The translations under genes were made by a program, and so were the position numbers. DNA of 64,000 nucleotides from Aliidiomarina haloalkalitolerans (GTDB lineage Bacteria; Pseudomonadota; Gammaproteobacteria; Enterobacterales; Alteromonadaceae). Positions 28,426 through 38,012 of this stretch are shown in pieces. The notes below the pieces were generated by a model. The model saw only the letters and a program-made list of their open reading frames with translations. It did not search any database and had not been told where the DNA came from. The stretch spans positions 1-64,000 of the forward strand of contig NZ_PIPI01000009.1 in assembly GCF_003987315.1 (NCBI RefSeq), given 5' to 3'. Numbering within the stretch: the stretch's first letter is position 1; every line of letters starts with the position of its first letter.

Positions 28426-29709
28426 TCAACTGAACAGCCGCCGATACATATGTTCCGCATAATCATCGGTCATGCCGGCAATATAGTCACAGAGAACACG
28501 GTCGGCAGAGACTTGCCCCTCGGCAGTAAATGCGAGCTGCCAGCGTGTTCGCGTATTGCGCGGCAATAAGCGTTCTGGTTCGGCATGAAACGCGGAAAAT
28601 AATTCCAGCAGCATATTCTGACTGCGGTAGCGCAACTGTTGAATGGCGGGATCATTGATAACGTGCTCGAATACCACGGCTTTCAAACTATTTAAAAGAC
28701 GTCGTTCTTCCTCGGGTAGCCAAGCATTAAAACGTACGAGCGGCTCTTGAGCGTTCGGCAACACCACTTTGACCGTCACCCCGGTCACAAAAATGTTCAC
28801 CATGGCACCGATGGCGTTTTTACGTTGGTGATGAACATTTGAAAAAAGTTGTTCACTAAGCTCTTGCACAAGATCACGTAATGCTGGCGATAAGTCAGCA
28901 ACGACGGTATCCATATGCTGGTGCCATTGTGTGGCATTTAAGGTGCCGGTGACCACTGCATCTTCGAGATCATGAACACCGTAGGCGATATCATCCGCTA
29001 GTTCCATCAGAGATGCGTCGAATGATTTAAACAATGAGCGTTGCCAAGGTGACTTTGATAGTGATTCAACGGCCTGGAATTGTTGGCGATCATCGTCACT
29101 TAAAGGTGCAAGAACCCAGTCTAATAAATCGGCATCGGCATGGTAAATGGCTTTTGCGGGCTTCCATTGCGCTAAGCTTGAAGGGCGAGCCTCCGCAGGG
29201 GCCTTAAGCTCTGGCATGAGCACCGGATATTTGAGCAACCCTAATAAGGTTCTGCGGGTTAAATCCATACCATGTTCGGCATGATAGGCTTCAAGGCGAC
29301 CGACAATTCTGAATGTTTGACCGTTGCCTTCAAATCCGCCGGAACCGAGCATTTTGTAATTCAATGCAGTTTCGCCACCGTGACCGAATGGTGGGTGGCC
29401 GATATCATGCGCAAGACAAAGTGCTTCCATTAAGTTCTCGTCAGGCAACAGTGCTTTGATTTCTGCGCTACCACTGTGGGCAAACTGATTGATCAGTGAA
29501 GCACCAATTTGCGCAGCTTCAAGCGAGTGAGTCAGACGAGTACGGTAAAAGTCATTTTCGCCCACATTCATAATTTGGGTTTTCGACTGTAAGCGCCGAA
29601 ATGCAGCCGAATGAAGGATGCGAGCACGGTCGCGCTGCCAAGGGTTGCGAAGGTCACCTGGACGAGCTGGCGCAGCCCCAGAACGACGTTGTTGCCAAAT
29701 ATCCTGCAT
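28426..29709 (-). CDS. dgt: Deoxyguanosinetriphosphate triphosphohydrolase-like protein
   Basis: The 427-residue HD-domain protein hydrolyses dNTPs (classically dGTP to deoxyguanosine and triphosphate). The N-terminus RNPWQRDRARILHSAAFRRLQSKTQ and the HD motif LAHDIGHPPFGHGGE are diagnostic. DIAYGVHDLEDAV gives a further metal-ligand region. The length matches the shorter dGTPase type 2 family rather than the 505-residue E. coli Dgt, so the true nucleotide specificity is open. An AGGGAG ribosome site precedes the ATG. The GNAT gene lies upstream on the same strand. Confidence 0.9.
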   Translation of the reverse strand: MQDIWQQRRSGAAPARPGDLRNPWQRDRARILHSAAFRRLQSKTQIMNVGENDFYRTRLTHSLEAAQIGASLINQFAHSGSAEIKALLPDENLMEALCLAHDIGHPPFGHGGETALNYKMLGSGGFEGNGQTFRIVGRLEAYHAEHGMDLTRRTLLGLLKYPVLMPELKAPAEARPSSLAQWKPAKAIYHADADLLDWVLAPLSDDDRQQFQAVESLSKSPWQRSLFKSFDASLMELADDIAYGVHDLEDAVVTGTLNATQWHQHMDTVVADLSPALRDLVQELSEQLFSNVHHQRKNAIGAMVNIFVTGVTVKVVLPNAQEPLVRFNAWLPEEERRLLNSLKAVVFEHVINDPAIQQLRYRSQNMLLELFSAFHAEPERLLPRNTRTRWQLAFTAEGQVSADRVLCDYIAGMTDDYAEHMYRRLFS

Positions 29710-29745
29710 TGCTGACTCCCTAGCTTTTGAATTTTTAATGGATGT

Positions 29746-30204
29746 TTAGGTTAGCATTAATTTGCGCATAAGGTAGCGATCTTGTGCCGGGCCAAGGTAA
29801 TCTTTTTTCAGTGCAGTCACTTCAAAACCAAGAGATTGATAAAGTTTAACTGCTGCAAGGTTGTTTGGTGCTACCGTAAGCAAAGCCTCGTGATAACCAT
29901 GACGGCTTAGGGCAGCTAGTAATTCGTCCATAAGCTTGCGGCCAATACCTTTTCCGCGCCCCGCTTGAGCGACGAGGAGTGACATAATCCAAACTTGCTG
30001 GGGTTGTTCAGCCGGTGCTGCTAGTGCATAGCCAAAAACTGGAGCGTCCGAGTTGGATGCTTCTTTGCAGACTAAAAACAATGAAGGCCATTGGGCTAAA
30101 GCTTGCCAGAAAAAGGTGTTTGGGTAGCCTTCTTCTTGGTAGTCGTGGTATTCGAGTTGAGCAAGTTTGGGAATATCGGATGTTTGCGCGGGGGAAATGA
30201 ACAT
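29746..30204 (-). CDS. GNAT family N-acetyltransferase
   Basis: About 152 residues with the GNAT core: the acetyl-CoA loop reads VAQAGRGKGIGRKLMDELL (R/Q-x-x-G-x-G/A), followed by LTVAPNNLAAVKLYQSLGFEV. The C-terminal part with YLGPAQDRYLMRK resembles RimI-like or amino-acid acetyltransferases, but the substrate is unknown. The ATG at 30204 is preferred over the TTG at 30210 because AAGG lies 6 nt upstream. It probably shares a transcript with dgt, 36 nt downstream. Confidence 0.85.
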   Translation of the reverse strand: MFISPAQTSDIPKLAQLEYHDYQEEGYPNTFFWQALAQWPSLFLVCKEASNSDAPVFGYALAAPAEQPQQVWIMSLLVAQAGRGKGIGRKLMDELLAALSRHGYHEALLTVAPNNLAAVKLYQSLGFEVTALKKDYLGPAQDRYLMRKLMLT

Positions 30205-30220
30205 AGCCAACCTTAAGAAT

Positions 30221-30248
30221 AAGCCACCGGCGACCGCGCCGATGGCTT
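30221..30248 (-). terminator. Terminator of the yceI gene
   Basis: A 12-bp stem with one mismatch (30221-30232 with 30237-30248) has a 4-nt loop and is followed on the minus strand by TATTCTT. It lies between yceI and the GNAT gene. Confidence 0.6.
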
Positions 30249-30258
30249 TATTTTAGGT

Positions 30259-30843
30259 TTACTGGCGAATGCCTTCAACATGTAAATCGAGATAAACCGT
30301 TTGTGCTGCAGGTCCAAGATTTAAGTCAATTCCGAAGTCGCCAACATTGATGGCAAGTTCACCCGTGAAGCCAGCGCGGTAGCCACCCCATGGATCTTGG
30401 CCTTCGCCATACTTCTTAACTTCGAAAGTGACTTCGCGAGTTTCGCCAAATAAGGTTAAGTTGCCAGTTATTTCGCCACGATCATCACCTAGGTCGTTGT
30501 AGCTTGTGCTGACAAAGCGCGCTTCACTCCAACGCTCAACGTCGAGATAGTCGCTGCTACGAATATGGTCGTCACGTTCGGTGTGGTTCGAGTCAACAGA
30601 TGCAGTTTGAACGGTGACTTCAACGCGATTATTCGCCGGGTTTTCAGCGTCGTAAGTGAAAGTACCGGTGAATTCGTTAAAGCGGCCAACGACATAGCTG
30701 AAGCCGAGGTGGTCGATTTTGAAGTTAATTGAAGCGTGAGCGCCATCGGTGTCGATGACGTAGTCAGCTGCAGATACCGGAGCAGTTAGGGCAAGGGTTC
30801 CGGCGATTAAGCCAGCAAGAGAAAGTGCGTGAATGGATTTCAT
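30259..30843 (-). CDS. yceI: YceI family periplasmic protein
   Basis: The 194-residue protein has a Sec signal peptide cleaved after VSAA (about residue 23). The lipocalin-like YceI domain follows: YVIDTDGAHASINFKIDHLGFSYVVGRF, FTYDAENP, NHTERDDHIRSSDYLDVE and ITGNLTLFGETREVTF. YceI proteins bind isoprenoid chains such as polyprenyl phosphate or quinone-like lipids in the periplasm, but their role is unsettled. The ATG at 30843 has a near-perfect AGGAGA site; an upstream start at 30873 is unlikely. It is divergent from a LysR gene 96 nt away, which is a plausible regulator. Confidence 0.93.
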   Translation of the reverse strand: MKSIHALSLAGLIAGTLALTAPVSAADYVIDTDGAHASINFKIDHLGFSYVVGRFNEFTGTFTYDAENPANNRVEVTVQTASVDSNHTERDDHIRSSDYLDVERWSEARFVSTSYNDLGDDRGEITGNLTLFGETREVTFEVKKYGEGQDPWGGYRAGFTGELAINVGDFGIDLNLGPAAQTVYLDLHVEGIRQ

Positions 30844-30939
30844 TTTCGGTTCTCCTAAAAAAAGTTGCAGCAAGCTTAGCTAAAAGGTGTATATTCATCC
30901 AATGCATGAAATTAATAAAAGCTATGCGTCGGAGTAATA

Positions 30940-31854
30940 GTGAGAAGTCAAAAGCTACGGAATCTAGATTTGAACTTGTTAGTGGTGCTGGATGTGCTGC
31001 TCGAAGAGCAACATGTCTCGCGAGCGGCTGAGCGTTTAGCTATGAGCCAACCTGCGGTTAGTCGAGCACTTGCTCGTTTGCGAACAATGCTTGGCGACCC
31101 ACTGTTAGTGCGAACTTCGGCGGGGTTTGTTTTAAGTTCTCGAGCGCAACTGGTGCGTCAAGAACTTGATGTTGCCCTGCGTGACATTGAACGCGTGATT
31201 GAGCCGCCCGACTTCGACCCCGCTACGGACGATAGCTTAATTCGCATTACTGGTCTTGATATGGAAATTGGTCTATATATTCCACAACTTATAAAACGCA
31301 TCCGCCGAGAGGCACCGAATATGCGTTTCGAAATCGTCCGTCAAGAAAATGATTCGTTTCCGATGCTTGAAAACGATGAGGTTCATTTTAGCTTGAGTGG
31401 GCTAGCGCCACTTAGTGCCCAGCATAGTTTGCATCGCCGACAAATTGATGAAATGGATGTGGTGTGCCTGATGGCGGAGAGCCATCCGCTGGCACAGGGA
31501 AACCTCACCATGGAGGCGTACGCGGCGCAACCACATGGGCTGGTCTCAATTACGGGTCATGGGCCAGGAAGCATGGAACATGTATTGGCGCAGCACAAGC
31601 TAACTCGCACCGTCGCATTGCGGCTCGCGGGCTTTACGTCGGTTGCTGACTTTTTAGAAGGTAGCACCTTAATTTTTACGCTACCAGCGCGTATTGCGGA
31701 GAAAATAGCGATTGGCCGCAAGCTGTGTATTCGTCGTTTGCCCGAGCCCCTTGTCGCAGAACGCGTAAAGTTTTTTATTTATTGGCACCAACGCTATCAC
31801 CATGATCCGAAAATTAGATGGATCCGCGAACATTTTCATCATGTTGCGACGTAA
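30940..31854 (+). CDS. LysR-type transcriptional regulator
   Basis: The 304-residue protein begins with the LysR winged helix (DLNLLVVLDVLLEEQHVSRAAERL, then SQPAVSRALARLR) and continues into a periplasmic-binding-like effector domain. The start is a GTG with GGAG 5 nt upstream. The effector is not predictable. Its close divergent position to yceI is the usual arrangement for LysR control of the neighbouring gene. The intergenic DNA contains an AT-rich stretch where both promoters must lie. Confidence 0.9.
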   Translation: MRSQKLRNLDLNLLVVLDVLLEEQHVSRAAERLAMSQPAVSRALARLRTMLGDPLLVRTSAGFVLSSRAQLVRQELDVALRDIERVIEPPDFDPATDDSLIRITGLDMEIGLYIPQLIKRIRREAPNMRFEIVRQENDSFPMLENDEVHFSLSGLAPLSAQHSLHRRQIDEMDVVCLMAESHPLAQGNLTMEAYAAQPHGLVSITGHGPGSMEHVLAQHKLTRTVALRLAGFTSVADFLEGSTLIFTLPARIAEKIAIGRKLCIRRLPEPLVAERVKFFIYWHQRYHHDPKIRWIREHFHHVAT

Positions 31855-31991
31855 GTTGACGCATGGTTGAGTATTTTAAAAATAAGCATAGCGTAACGTA
31901 AAAAATTGTGCAAAATGAGAATATTGAGCATTCGGTTAAGTTAATCTTCGCCGAAAAATAGCACAGGAACGCAAACTAAAATGGAGTTTGT

Positions 31992-33005
31992 ATGTCAGCA
32001 AATGGAACTCGAATGACCATCGCTCGTCAGTGGGAAGTATTGAAGTTGCTGCCGTCGCGGGCACCTGGTCATACAGTTAAAGAAATTACCCAGCGGTTGG
32101 AATCCGAGGGGTTCAGTATCAGTAAACGGAGTGTTGAGCGCGACTTAGTCGAGCTGAGCCGGATCTTCCCGATCGTCTGTAACGACAAAAGCAAGCCATA
32201 TGGCTGGTATTGGAGTAAGGACGCAATTGTTGATTTGCCGGGTTTATCGTTAGCAGAATCCTTATCGCTCACACTCATTGAAGGCACAGTCAAATCACTT
32301 CTGCCACCGAGCGTGCTCGAAGCGATTACTCCTCGATTCCAGCAAGCACATGCGCATCTTGAAGCACTTGAAAAAGAACATAAACTCGCAACTTGGCGTG
32401 ACAAAGTTGCTGTGGTTACGCAACTCATGCCGCAACAAAGTCCGATTGTAGCAACGGAAGTTCTCGAGCAAGTCCAATTCGGTTTGTTACATGAGCGCTG
32501 TATTCAAGTGGATTATCGGGGCCTGAAAAGTGACGCAGTGAAAACCTTGACCTTGCATCCGCTGGGGTTGGTTCAACGCGGCACGGTGACCTATCTTGTG
32601 GCTCGAGTGAACGATTACCAAGATGTTCGCCAGTTTGCGTTACAGCGTATTTCACGAGCAGAAGTGCTTGAGCAAACGCGGCAAATGCCAGATGGCTTCG
32701 AGTTAACTAAGTATATCCACAATGGTGCATTCCACTACAGCAATGGCCAAACCTTGCCATTGCAACTCCATATCTATAGCGATGAAGTGGCTCGCAATTT
32801 ACAAGAATCGCCCCTTGCTACGGACCAAAAACTGGAGGCAAACGGTGACAGTTTCAAATTGAGCGCTACTGCCGACGACTCTTGGCAATTGCGCTGGTGG
32901 CTACTGTCTTTTGGTGAGCTTATAGAGGTTGTAGAACCCCAGTCACTGCGAGCTGAATTGGCTGAAAGGCTAATGAAAGCAGGGCAACACTATCAAAAGC
33001 AATAA
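31992..33005 (+). CDS. WYL-domain transcriptional regulator
   Basis: The 337-residue protein has an N-terminal winged helix (HTVKEITQRLESEGFSISKRSVERDLVELS) followed by a WYL domain (LTLHPLGLVQRGTVTYLVARV, here TYL in place of WYL) and a WYL C-terminal extension. The family binds nucleic-acid or nucleotide ligands and regulates DNA damage, defence or metabolic genes. No defence genes are next to it, so its target is unknown. It is flanked by the LysR gene and the large GGDEF sensor on the same strand, with 137 and 126 nt gaps. Confidence 0.88.
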   Translation: MSANGTRMTIARQWEVLKLLPSRAPGHTVKEITQRLESEGFSISKRSVERDLVELSRIFPIVCNDKSKPYGWYWSKDAIVDLPGLSLAESLSLTLIEGTVKSLLPPSVLEAITPRFQQAHAHLEALEKEHKLATWRDKVAVVTQLMPQQSPIVATEVLEQVQFGLLHERCIQVDYRGLKSDAVKTLTLHPLGLVQRGTVTYLVARVNDYQDVRQFALQRISRAEVLEQTRQMPDGFELTKYIHNGAFHYSNGQTLPLQLHIYSDEVARNLQESPLATDQKLEANGDSFKLSATADDSWQLRWWLLSFGELIEVVEPQSLRAELAERLMKAGQHYQKQ

Positions 33006-33131
33006 TTGGTTCGAACCTGAAATCGAGTAAATTGCCGCATGCATTGATTAGCTAATGACTTTAAACGTGGCTTGTTATATGTTGGTTAACAATAAAATAA
33101 CAATCAACAAAGTTTTCGGTTTTAGCACCTT

Positions 33132-36100
33132 ATGCGGCAGTCTCTTAAACCTAGTTCGAATCAATCGGAGTGCTTGTTTAAAAGTACGACGTCTTCATTG
33201 TTGCAATGCGCTTTTATCGTGCTCTTAGGGGTACAGGCGTTATCAGCTTTTGCTGCGCAATTGCCAGACACGAAATCGCCAGACACGATATCCTCAGACA
33301 CGATTTCCTCAAACAATAATGCCAACATTTTTCCGCAATTGCCGGAATTGTCGAAGCCAATCACCCAGTACACTCTGACTAGTTGGAACACGCGAGACGG
33401 CTTACCGCATAACTCAGTAAACAAAATTACCCAAACCGCTGACGGTTATCTGTGGCTAGCAACCTGGGAAGGACCGGTACGTTTCAACGGGCGCACGTTT
33501 ACCGTTTTTGATGATCTTGACCAGCTGCAGATGGAAGAAACGGGTGTTATCGACATTCAGCCAGATAGTAGCGGCTACGGTGTTATTGCGTCTGGCCCGC
33601 GGGGAGGAATAACGACTTTTCGCCATGGCCGTTGGCAAGCACTTGAGAGTGCGCCCGATTTTGTCAATGAAACTGCAACCACAAGCAATGGTGAAATATG
33701 GGCTGTTGCCTCAAATGCAGGTGTTGTTCGTTATTTTCCTGATGGCCAACGGCAAATATACAGCATGGTCGACGGGTTACCGGACGGCTACGCATTTCGT
33801 GTTTATATTGTTCATCAGCAATCGCCGATGTCAGTTCATCCGGATGCAGTCTATTTTGATGAAATTTGGGTCGCTACTCAGCGTGGCGTCGCTCGTTTTA
33901 ATCAAGATACCAACCAGTTTGAGATTCTCGAACTGCTTCCTGCGGAACTGTTTCGCGATTTAATTCGTTTGCGAACAGGGCACTTAGTTGCGACCAGCGC
34001 TAGTGGTTTATATTTTTGTTTGCCGGATCTCAGTGCATGCGAGGTCTATCCCGAAGCAATCGACGGAATTATTACCTCCATCCATGAAGGCCTGAATGGC
34101 GAGCTGTGGTTTGGAACTTTTGCCCATGGGTTGGGTCGCATAACTAGCGACGGCATTGACTATCTGACTGTCGAGCATGGTTTACCGAACCAGCACGTCC
34201 TTGACGTTTTTCAAGATAGTGAAGGTAATATTTGGGCTTCGACGCATGGTGGTTTAGCACAGCTTCGCGACGCCTTGTTTACCAGTTTTACAAGGGTGCA
34301 GGGTGTTAAAGGTAATTTTATTCGTTCGGTACAGGAAGCTGCTGATGGTGCAGTTTGGGTCGGTTCGAATGAAGGTTTAACACGCATATTAGGCAGCCAG
34401 ATAACGCCTATTGATCATCCAGAACAACTAGCGAATGTATCGGTTTTAAGCTTAGCTCGCTACCAAGACTTAGGTCTGTTGATTGGTACTTACACCGATG
34501 GCTTGCTATTGCTAATCGACAACCAAGTTTTGGCGCAATTCGGCCGCGAGCAAGGCTTGTTTATTCCGGAGGTAAGAGCGGTTGTTTATGACTCCGCAGC
34601 CGATATTATTTGGGCAGGCTCACCCGAAGGCTTGTTCGCATTGCGCTTTAACGGTAGCGGCTTTGAACAACTACAGCATTTTACCGTTGCAAGTGGCTTA
34701 GCCGCCGACTTTGTTTCGTCACTTGAAATCGACAGCGAAGGTACCTTGTGGGTGGGGTCAATCACAGGGTTATCGCAACTTACGCGGATTTACCATGATA
34801 GTGAAGAATGGCAAACGCAAGCGATTGACTTGAGTGCGTTTACCGTTGCTCAGAATTTGTTTGCTATTTTCCAGCATCACGAACGACTGTGGTTTGCCAC
34901 TGACCGCGGAATCTTAATTCACGAATTGTCAGACCAAAGTTGGCATTGGCTGTCACGTGAGCACGGCTTACCGTTTGACAAGTTCTTTTCGGTGAATTTC
35001 GATGCGGATGAAGCCCTATGGATCGGTAGCAGCCGCGGTATCGTGCGCGTGCCAGCCGAGCAGTGGCAAGCGTTTCTTAACGGTGAAAGTAATCAGGTAG
35101 TGCCGGTGGTGTATGGTAGTACCGACGGTATGGTAAGCAACCAAATAAACAGTGGCGGACCTTCGTCAGTGCGCGATAGCAGTGGCCAATTATGGTTCGC
35201 AAGCGCAGCAGGAACTGTGGTGATTGACCCAGAAGATATCGAAGGGCACGGCATTACACCGCCACCGGTTGTGATTGATGGCGTGTATGTTGACGGCCAG
35301 GCGATTGCTGACGTGAGTCAAATCCCCAACCGCTTTGGGCGGATTGAGTTTCGTTACAGCGGACTCGGCTTTCGCATGACCCAGCAATTACAATATCGAG
35401 TCCAACTGGTTGGCTTTGATAGCGATTGGATTCGCCGCGATCAGCAAACCTATTCGGAATACACGGCACTTCCTTCAGGTCGCTACGAGTTTGTCGTACA
35501 GACTCGCTACCCGGGTTCTGAATGGTCACCAGCGGTCAGCTACTACTTTCAAGTGACCCCTCGTTATTATGAATACCCATGGTTTTGGGGTGGCATTATT
35601 ATTGTCATCATGCTGCTTGGCTATTTATTTATTCGAATTCGAGTCAGTGCACTCGAACGCTCGCGAAATGAGTTAAAAAGACTCGTGCAAGAGCAAACAA
35701 AAGAGTTGCAGGCGCTTGCAAATGAAGATGTGTTAACCAAGTTGCCCAACCGGCGAGCATTTGACCATGCTTTGCGTGCGAACTTGCACAAGGCAACCAA
35801 ACTGCATCAGCCACTCTGCCTTGCAATTCTCGACTTAGATCATTTTAAATTAATTAATGACCGGCATTTGCACGCGGTTGGTGACCAAGTCTTGAAACGC
35901 GTAGGGCAGATTATTCGAGATAATATTCGTGACCAAGACTATGCCGCTCGTTGGGGTGGCGAAGAATTTGCGATTGTATTTGGCAATACCAGTGAATCTG
36001 AGGGTGTGGTCATTTGTGAGCGTATTCGTAAAGCAATAGAGAGCGCAGATTATTCTGATATTGCCAGTAATGTGCAACCGACCCTGAGTATAGGTATGGC

Positions 36101-36209
36101 GTGTCGAATTGGTCAGGAAGGCCACAGCACAATGTTGATTCATGCCGATAAAGCCCTATACCAAGCAAAAGAACAAGGTCGGAACCGTGTGTGTGTCTTT
36201 CGCAAATAA
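33132..36209 (+). CDS. Beta-propeller sensor diguanylate cyclase
   Basis: The 1025-residue protein has an N-terminal signal/anchor segment and a short linker encoded by three tandem 15-bp units (33264-33308; PDTKS, PDTIS, SDTIS). About fourteen Reg_prop-type repeats follow (such as GLPHNSVNKITQTADGYLWLAT), forming periplasmic propellers, then a Y_Y_Y domain (about 720-800), one transmembrane helix (about 814-836), a coiled coil and a GGDEF domain. GGEEF is at 942-946 and the RxxD inhibitory site (RDQD) at 933-936. It should make c-di-GMP in response to an extracytoplasmic ligand, possibly a carbohydrate as in related hybrid sensors. It stands alone and ends at a terminator hairpin. Confidence 0.9.
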   Translation: MRQSLKPSSNQSECLFKSTTSSLLQCAFIVLLGVQALSAFAAQLPDTKSPDTISSDTISSNNNANIFPQLPELSKPITQYTLTSWNTRDGLPHNSVNKITQTADGYLWLATWEGPVRFNGRTFTVFDDLDQLQMEETGVIDIQPDSSGYGVIASGPRGGITTFRHGRWQALESAPDFVNETATTSNGEIWAVASNAGVVRYFPDGQRQIYSMVDGLPDGYAFRVYIVHQQSPMSVHPDAVYFDEIWVATQRGVARFNQDTNQFEILELLPAELFRDLIRLRTGHLVATSASGLYFCLPDLSACEVYPEAIDGIITSIHEGLNGELWFGTFAHGLGRITSDGIDYLTVEHGLPNQHVLDVFQDSEGNIWASTHGGLAQLRDALFTSFTRVQGVKGNFIRSVQEAADGAVWVGSNEGLTRILGSQITPIDHPEQLANVSVLSLARYQDLGLLIGTYTDGLLLLIDNQVLAQFGREQGLFIPEVRAVVYDSAADIIWAGSPEGLFALRFNGSGFEQLQHFTVASGLAADFVSSLEIDSEGTLWVGSITGLSQLTRIYHDSEEWQTQAIDLSAFTVAQNLFAIFQHHERLWFATDRGILIHELSDQSWHWLSREHGLPFDKFFSVNFDADEALWIGSSRGIVRVPAEQWQAFLNGESNQVVPVVYGSTDGMVSNQINSGGPSSVRDSSGQLWFASAAGTVVIDPEDIEGHGITPPPVVIDGVYVDGQAIADVSQIPNRFGRIEFRYSGLGFRMTQQLQYRVQLVGFDSDWIRRDQQTYSEYTALPSGRYEFVVQTRYPGSEWSPAVSYYFQVTPRYYEYPWFWGGIIIVIMLLGYLFIRIRVSALERSRNELKRLVQEQTKELQALANEDVLTKLPNRRAFDHALRANLHKATKLHQPLCLAILDLDHFKLINDRHLHAVGDQVLKRVGQIIRDNIRDQDYAARWGGEEFAIVFGNTSESEGVVICERIRKAIESADYSDIASNVQPTLSIGMACRIGQEGHSTMLIHADKALYQAKEQGRNRVCVFRK
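33264..33308 (+). repeat. Three codon-aligned 15-bp tandem repeats
   Basis: CCAGACACGAAATCG, CCAGACACGATATCC and TCAGACACGATTTCC follow each other without gaps and in the reading frame. They encode the PDT(K/I)S units just after the signal segment of the propeller-GGDEF protein. Copy number could vary without breaking the frame. Confidence 0.9.
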
Positions 36210-36233
36210 AAAACCCGCCAACAGTGGCGGGTT
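36208..36233. terminator. Terminator between the GGDEF sensor and the TPP enzyme
   Basis: AACCCGCCA (36212-36220) pairs with TGGCGGGTT (36225-36233). On the minus strand it is followed by TTTTTTATTT, so it is best suited to end the TPP-enzyme transcript. It abuts the stop codon of the plus-strand GGDEF gene. Confidence 0.85.
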
Positions 36234-36281
36234 CTCATTGTTTGCCTCGAGCAAACTATCTTAGCATGCAGCAGACATAAA

Positions 36282-38012
36282 TTAGCCGGTAACTTTGCGA
36301 ACTAATGCCCGTGAAATCGCGCGCAATTTATCTCTTGGAGCAAATCGTTTTAGGGTGCTTTTTACAACGCCTTGGGTGAAGCGCGTTCGCTTTGAGTAAT
36401 CAATGTGGACGTCAACGACGACCATATGACCATCGGCAGCAGCTTGCAGTGCTGAAGCAATGACTTGTTCGACCGCTTGATTGTTTTCAAGCGCAAAGAA
36501 CTTGCAATCGGTCGCTTCGGCGAGTGCAGATATTTTTAACGGTTTGAGCACCGTACATGTTTTCCGGTTATAGGGAATTTGTTGTGCTTGGGCAATTTGC
36601 GACAATTCGCCATCATTAAATACAAATACCACAGCCCCAAGTCCTAAGTGACTACCTGTACTCAATTCAAGCCCTGTCATTTTCAGTGCACCGTCACCAA
36701 CAACACCGATGACTTGGCGGTTCGGTTCGGCTAACTTAGCGCCGATCACAGCGGGTATGCAATAACCCATGGCATTGAAATCGCTGGGCGAAATGAATTG
36801 CCGTTGGCCATGCACGGGCATTAACTCTGCCATTAAAAACGTATGATTACCGTCGTCGGCAACAAGAATTGCATCATCTTCAATCGCGGCTCGCAAAGCG
36901 TTAAAGAAGACTTTTGGATTCACTCGGCCATTACTTTTGTGAGCTAACCATTCGTCTTCGTAGCGTTTTTTTTGCTGCGCGATTAGCGCCGTTAACGCAG
37001 TCGTGTCGCGCTTCGCCGTGGCCGCAGTGACAAACTCAAGTAAACTTGGCAGGGCTTTTTTAGCGTCGCCTTGGATGGCGATTTTTGCTGGGAAGTTGGC
37101 ATTAAATACCGCTGGATTGATATCGATATGTATCAAATTGTCAGGTACCGGCATACTGTAACTCCCCGTGGGGATCTCGGCAAAGCGCGTACCGATGGCA
37201 AGTAAACAATCACACTCTGCGAACGCAGCTTCTGCTGCAGGTACAGCATAAGCACCAAAACCCATCCCAGTGTGTAAAGGGTGGTTCCCAGGGAAAGCGC
37301 TGAGCCCCTGCAGCGTGGTACAGACCGGTGCCGACAAATGTTCAGCTAAAGCGGTCAGTGAATCAATAGCATCAAGGGCACCCCAACCGACAAAGATCCC
37401 CGGATTCTGTGCTGTAGCAAGCATCTCTGCGGCTTGCTTTAACAATGTCTTGTCCACTTGCGCTGCAGCGCTATGGGAGTCGAATGCTGGCATGCCTTCA
37501 ACTTCGCCGAGGAAATTACCAATATTGTACGGTAACTCAATAAATACTGGGCCAGGTTCACCTTGAGTTGCAATGCGGTATGCTTCGTAGATGGTTGGAA
37601 TGACTTCTTGGTGCGACTCAATACGGAATGTTGCCTTGGTAATCGGCGACAGCAAGGTGTGCTGGTCCATATCATGCAATTGAAACTGGTGACCACTCTC
37701 ACTATGAATGCCACCAGAAATGACTAACATTGGAATACCATCGAGTCCTGCTTCGCCGATACCACTAGCAGCATGCGTAACGCCTGCCGCCGGTACAATG
37801 ACCATGGTACCAATGCTTTTACCCATCCGACTCACGGCGTCTGCCATAAACGCGCCGCCGCCTTCGTGGGCTACGAGCACTGGTTGAATGCTCTCCGATG
37901 CATTGAGTTCGTCGTAAAGTTCGGTGTTGTGCACCCCGGGAATCCCAAAGGTGTGAGTCACGCCGATTTGTTCAAGGGCGTAACGAGCGAGAGCTGCACC
38001 TGACTTTTTCAT
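36282..38012 (-). CDS. Thiamine-pyrophosphate-dependent enzyme (acetolactate synthase-like)
   Basis: The 576-residue protein has the three-domain TPP fold. The N-terminal part has the catalytic glutamate region (VLVAHEGGGAFMADAVSR). The middle domain resembles the acetolactate synthase nucleotide-binding domain. The C-terminal Mg-TPP motif begins GDGALKMTG and ends FNDGE. The C-terminus has a basic extension. It is not a normal IlvB/IlvG, and no small subunit gene is present, so the reaction is unknown. Its ATG overlaps the stop of the FAD dehydrogenase (ATGA), and AAAAGGAA gives a ribosome site. The frame is open to 38069 but that would overlap the upstream gene by 61 nt. Confidence 0.8.
   Translation of the reverse strand: MKKSGAALARYALEQIGVTHTFGIPGVHNTELYDELNASESIQPVLVAHEGGGAFMADAVSRMGKSIGTMVIVPAAGVTHAASGIGEAGLDGIPMLVISGGIHSESGHQFQLHDMDQHTLLSPITKATFRIESHQEVIPTIYEAYRIATQGEPGPVFIELPYNIGNFLGEVEGMPAFDSHSAAAQVDKTLLKQAAEMLATAQNPGIFVGWGALDAIDSLTALAEHLSAPVCTTLQGLSAFPGNHPLHTGMGFGAYAVPAAEAAFAECDCLLAIGTRFAEIPTGSYSMPVPDNLIHIDINPAVFNANFPAKIAIQGDAKKALPSLLEFVTAATAKRDTTALTALIAQQKKRYEDEWLAHKSNGRVNPKVFFNALRAAIEDDAILVADDGNHTFLMAELMPVHGQRQFISPSDFNAMGYCIPAVIGAKLAEPNRQVIGVVGDGALKMTGLELSTGSHLGLGAVVFVFNDGELSQIAQAQQIPYNRKTCTVLKPLKISALAEATDCKFFALENNQAVEQVIASALQAAADGHMVVVDVHIDYSKRTRFTQGVVKSTLKRFAPRDKLRAISRALVRKVTG

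Noticed and set aside
31992..33005. WYL regulator as a marker of a defence island
   Set aside because: Its neighbours are a LysR gene, yceI and a GGDEF sensor; no nuclease, helicase or toxin genes are near.
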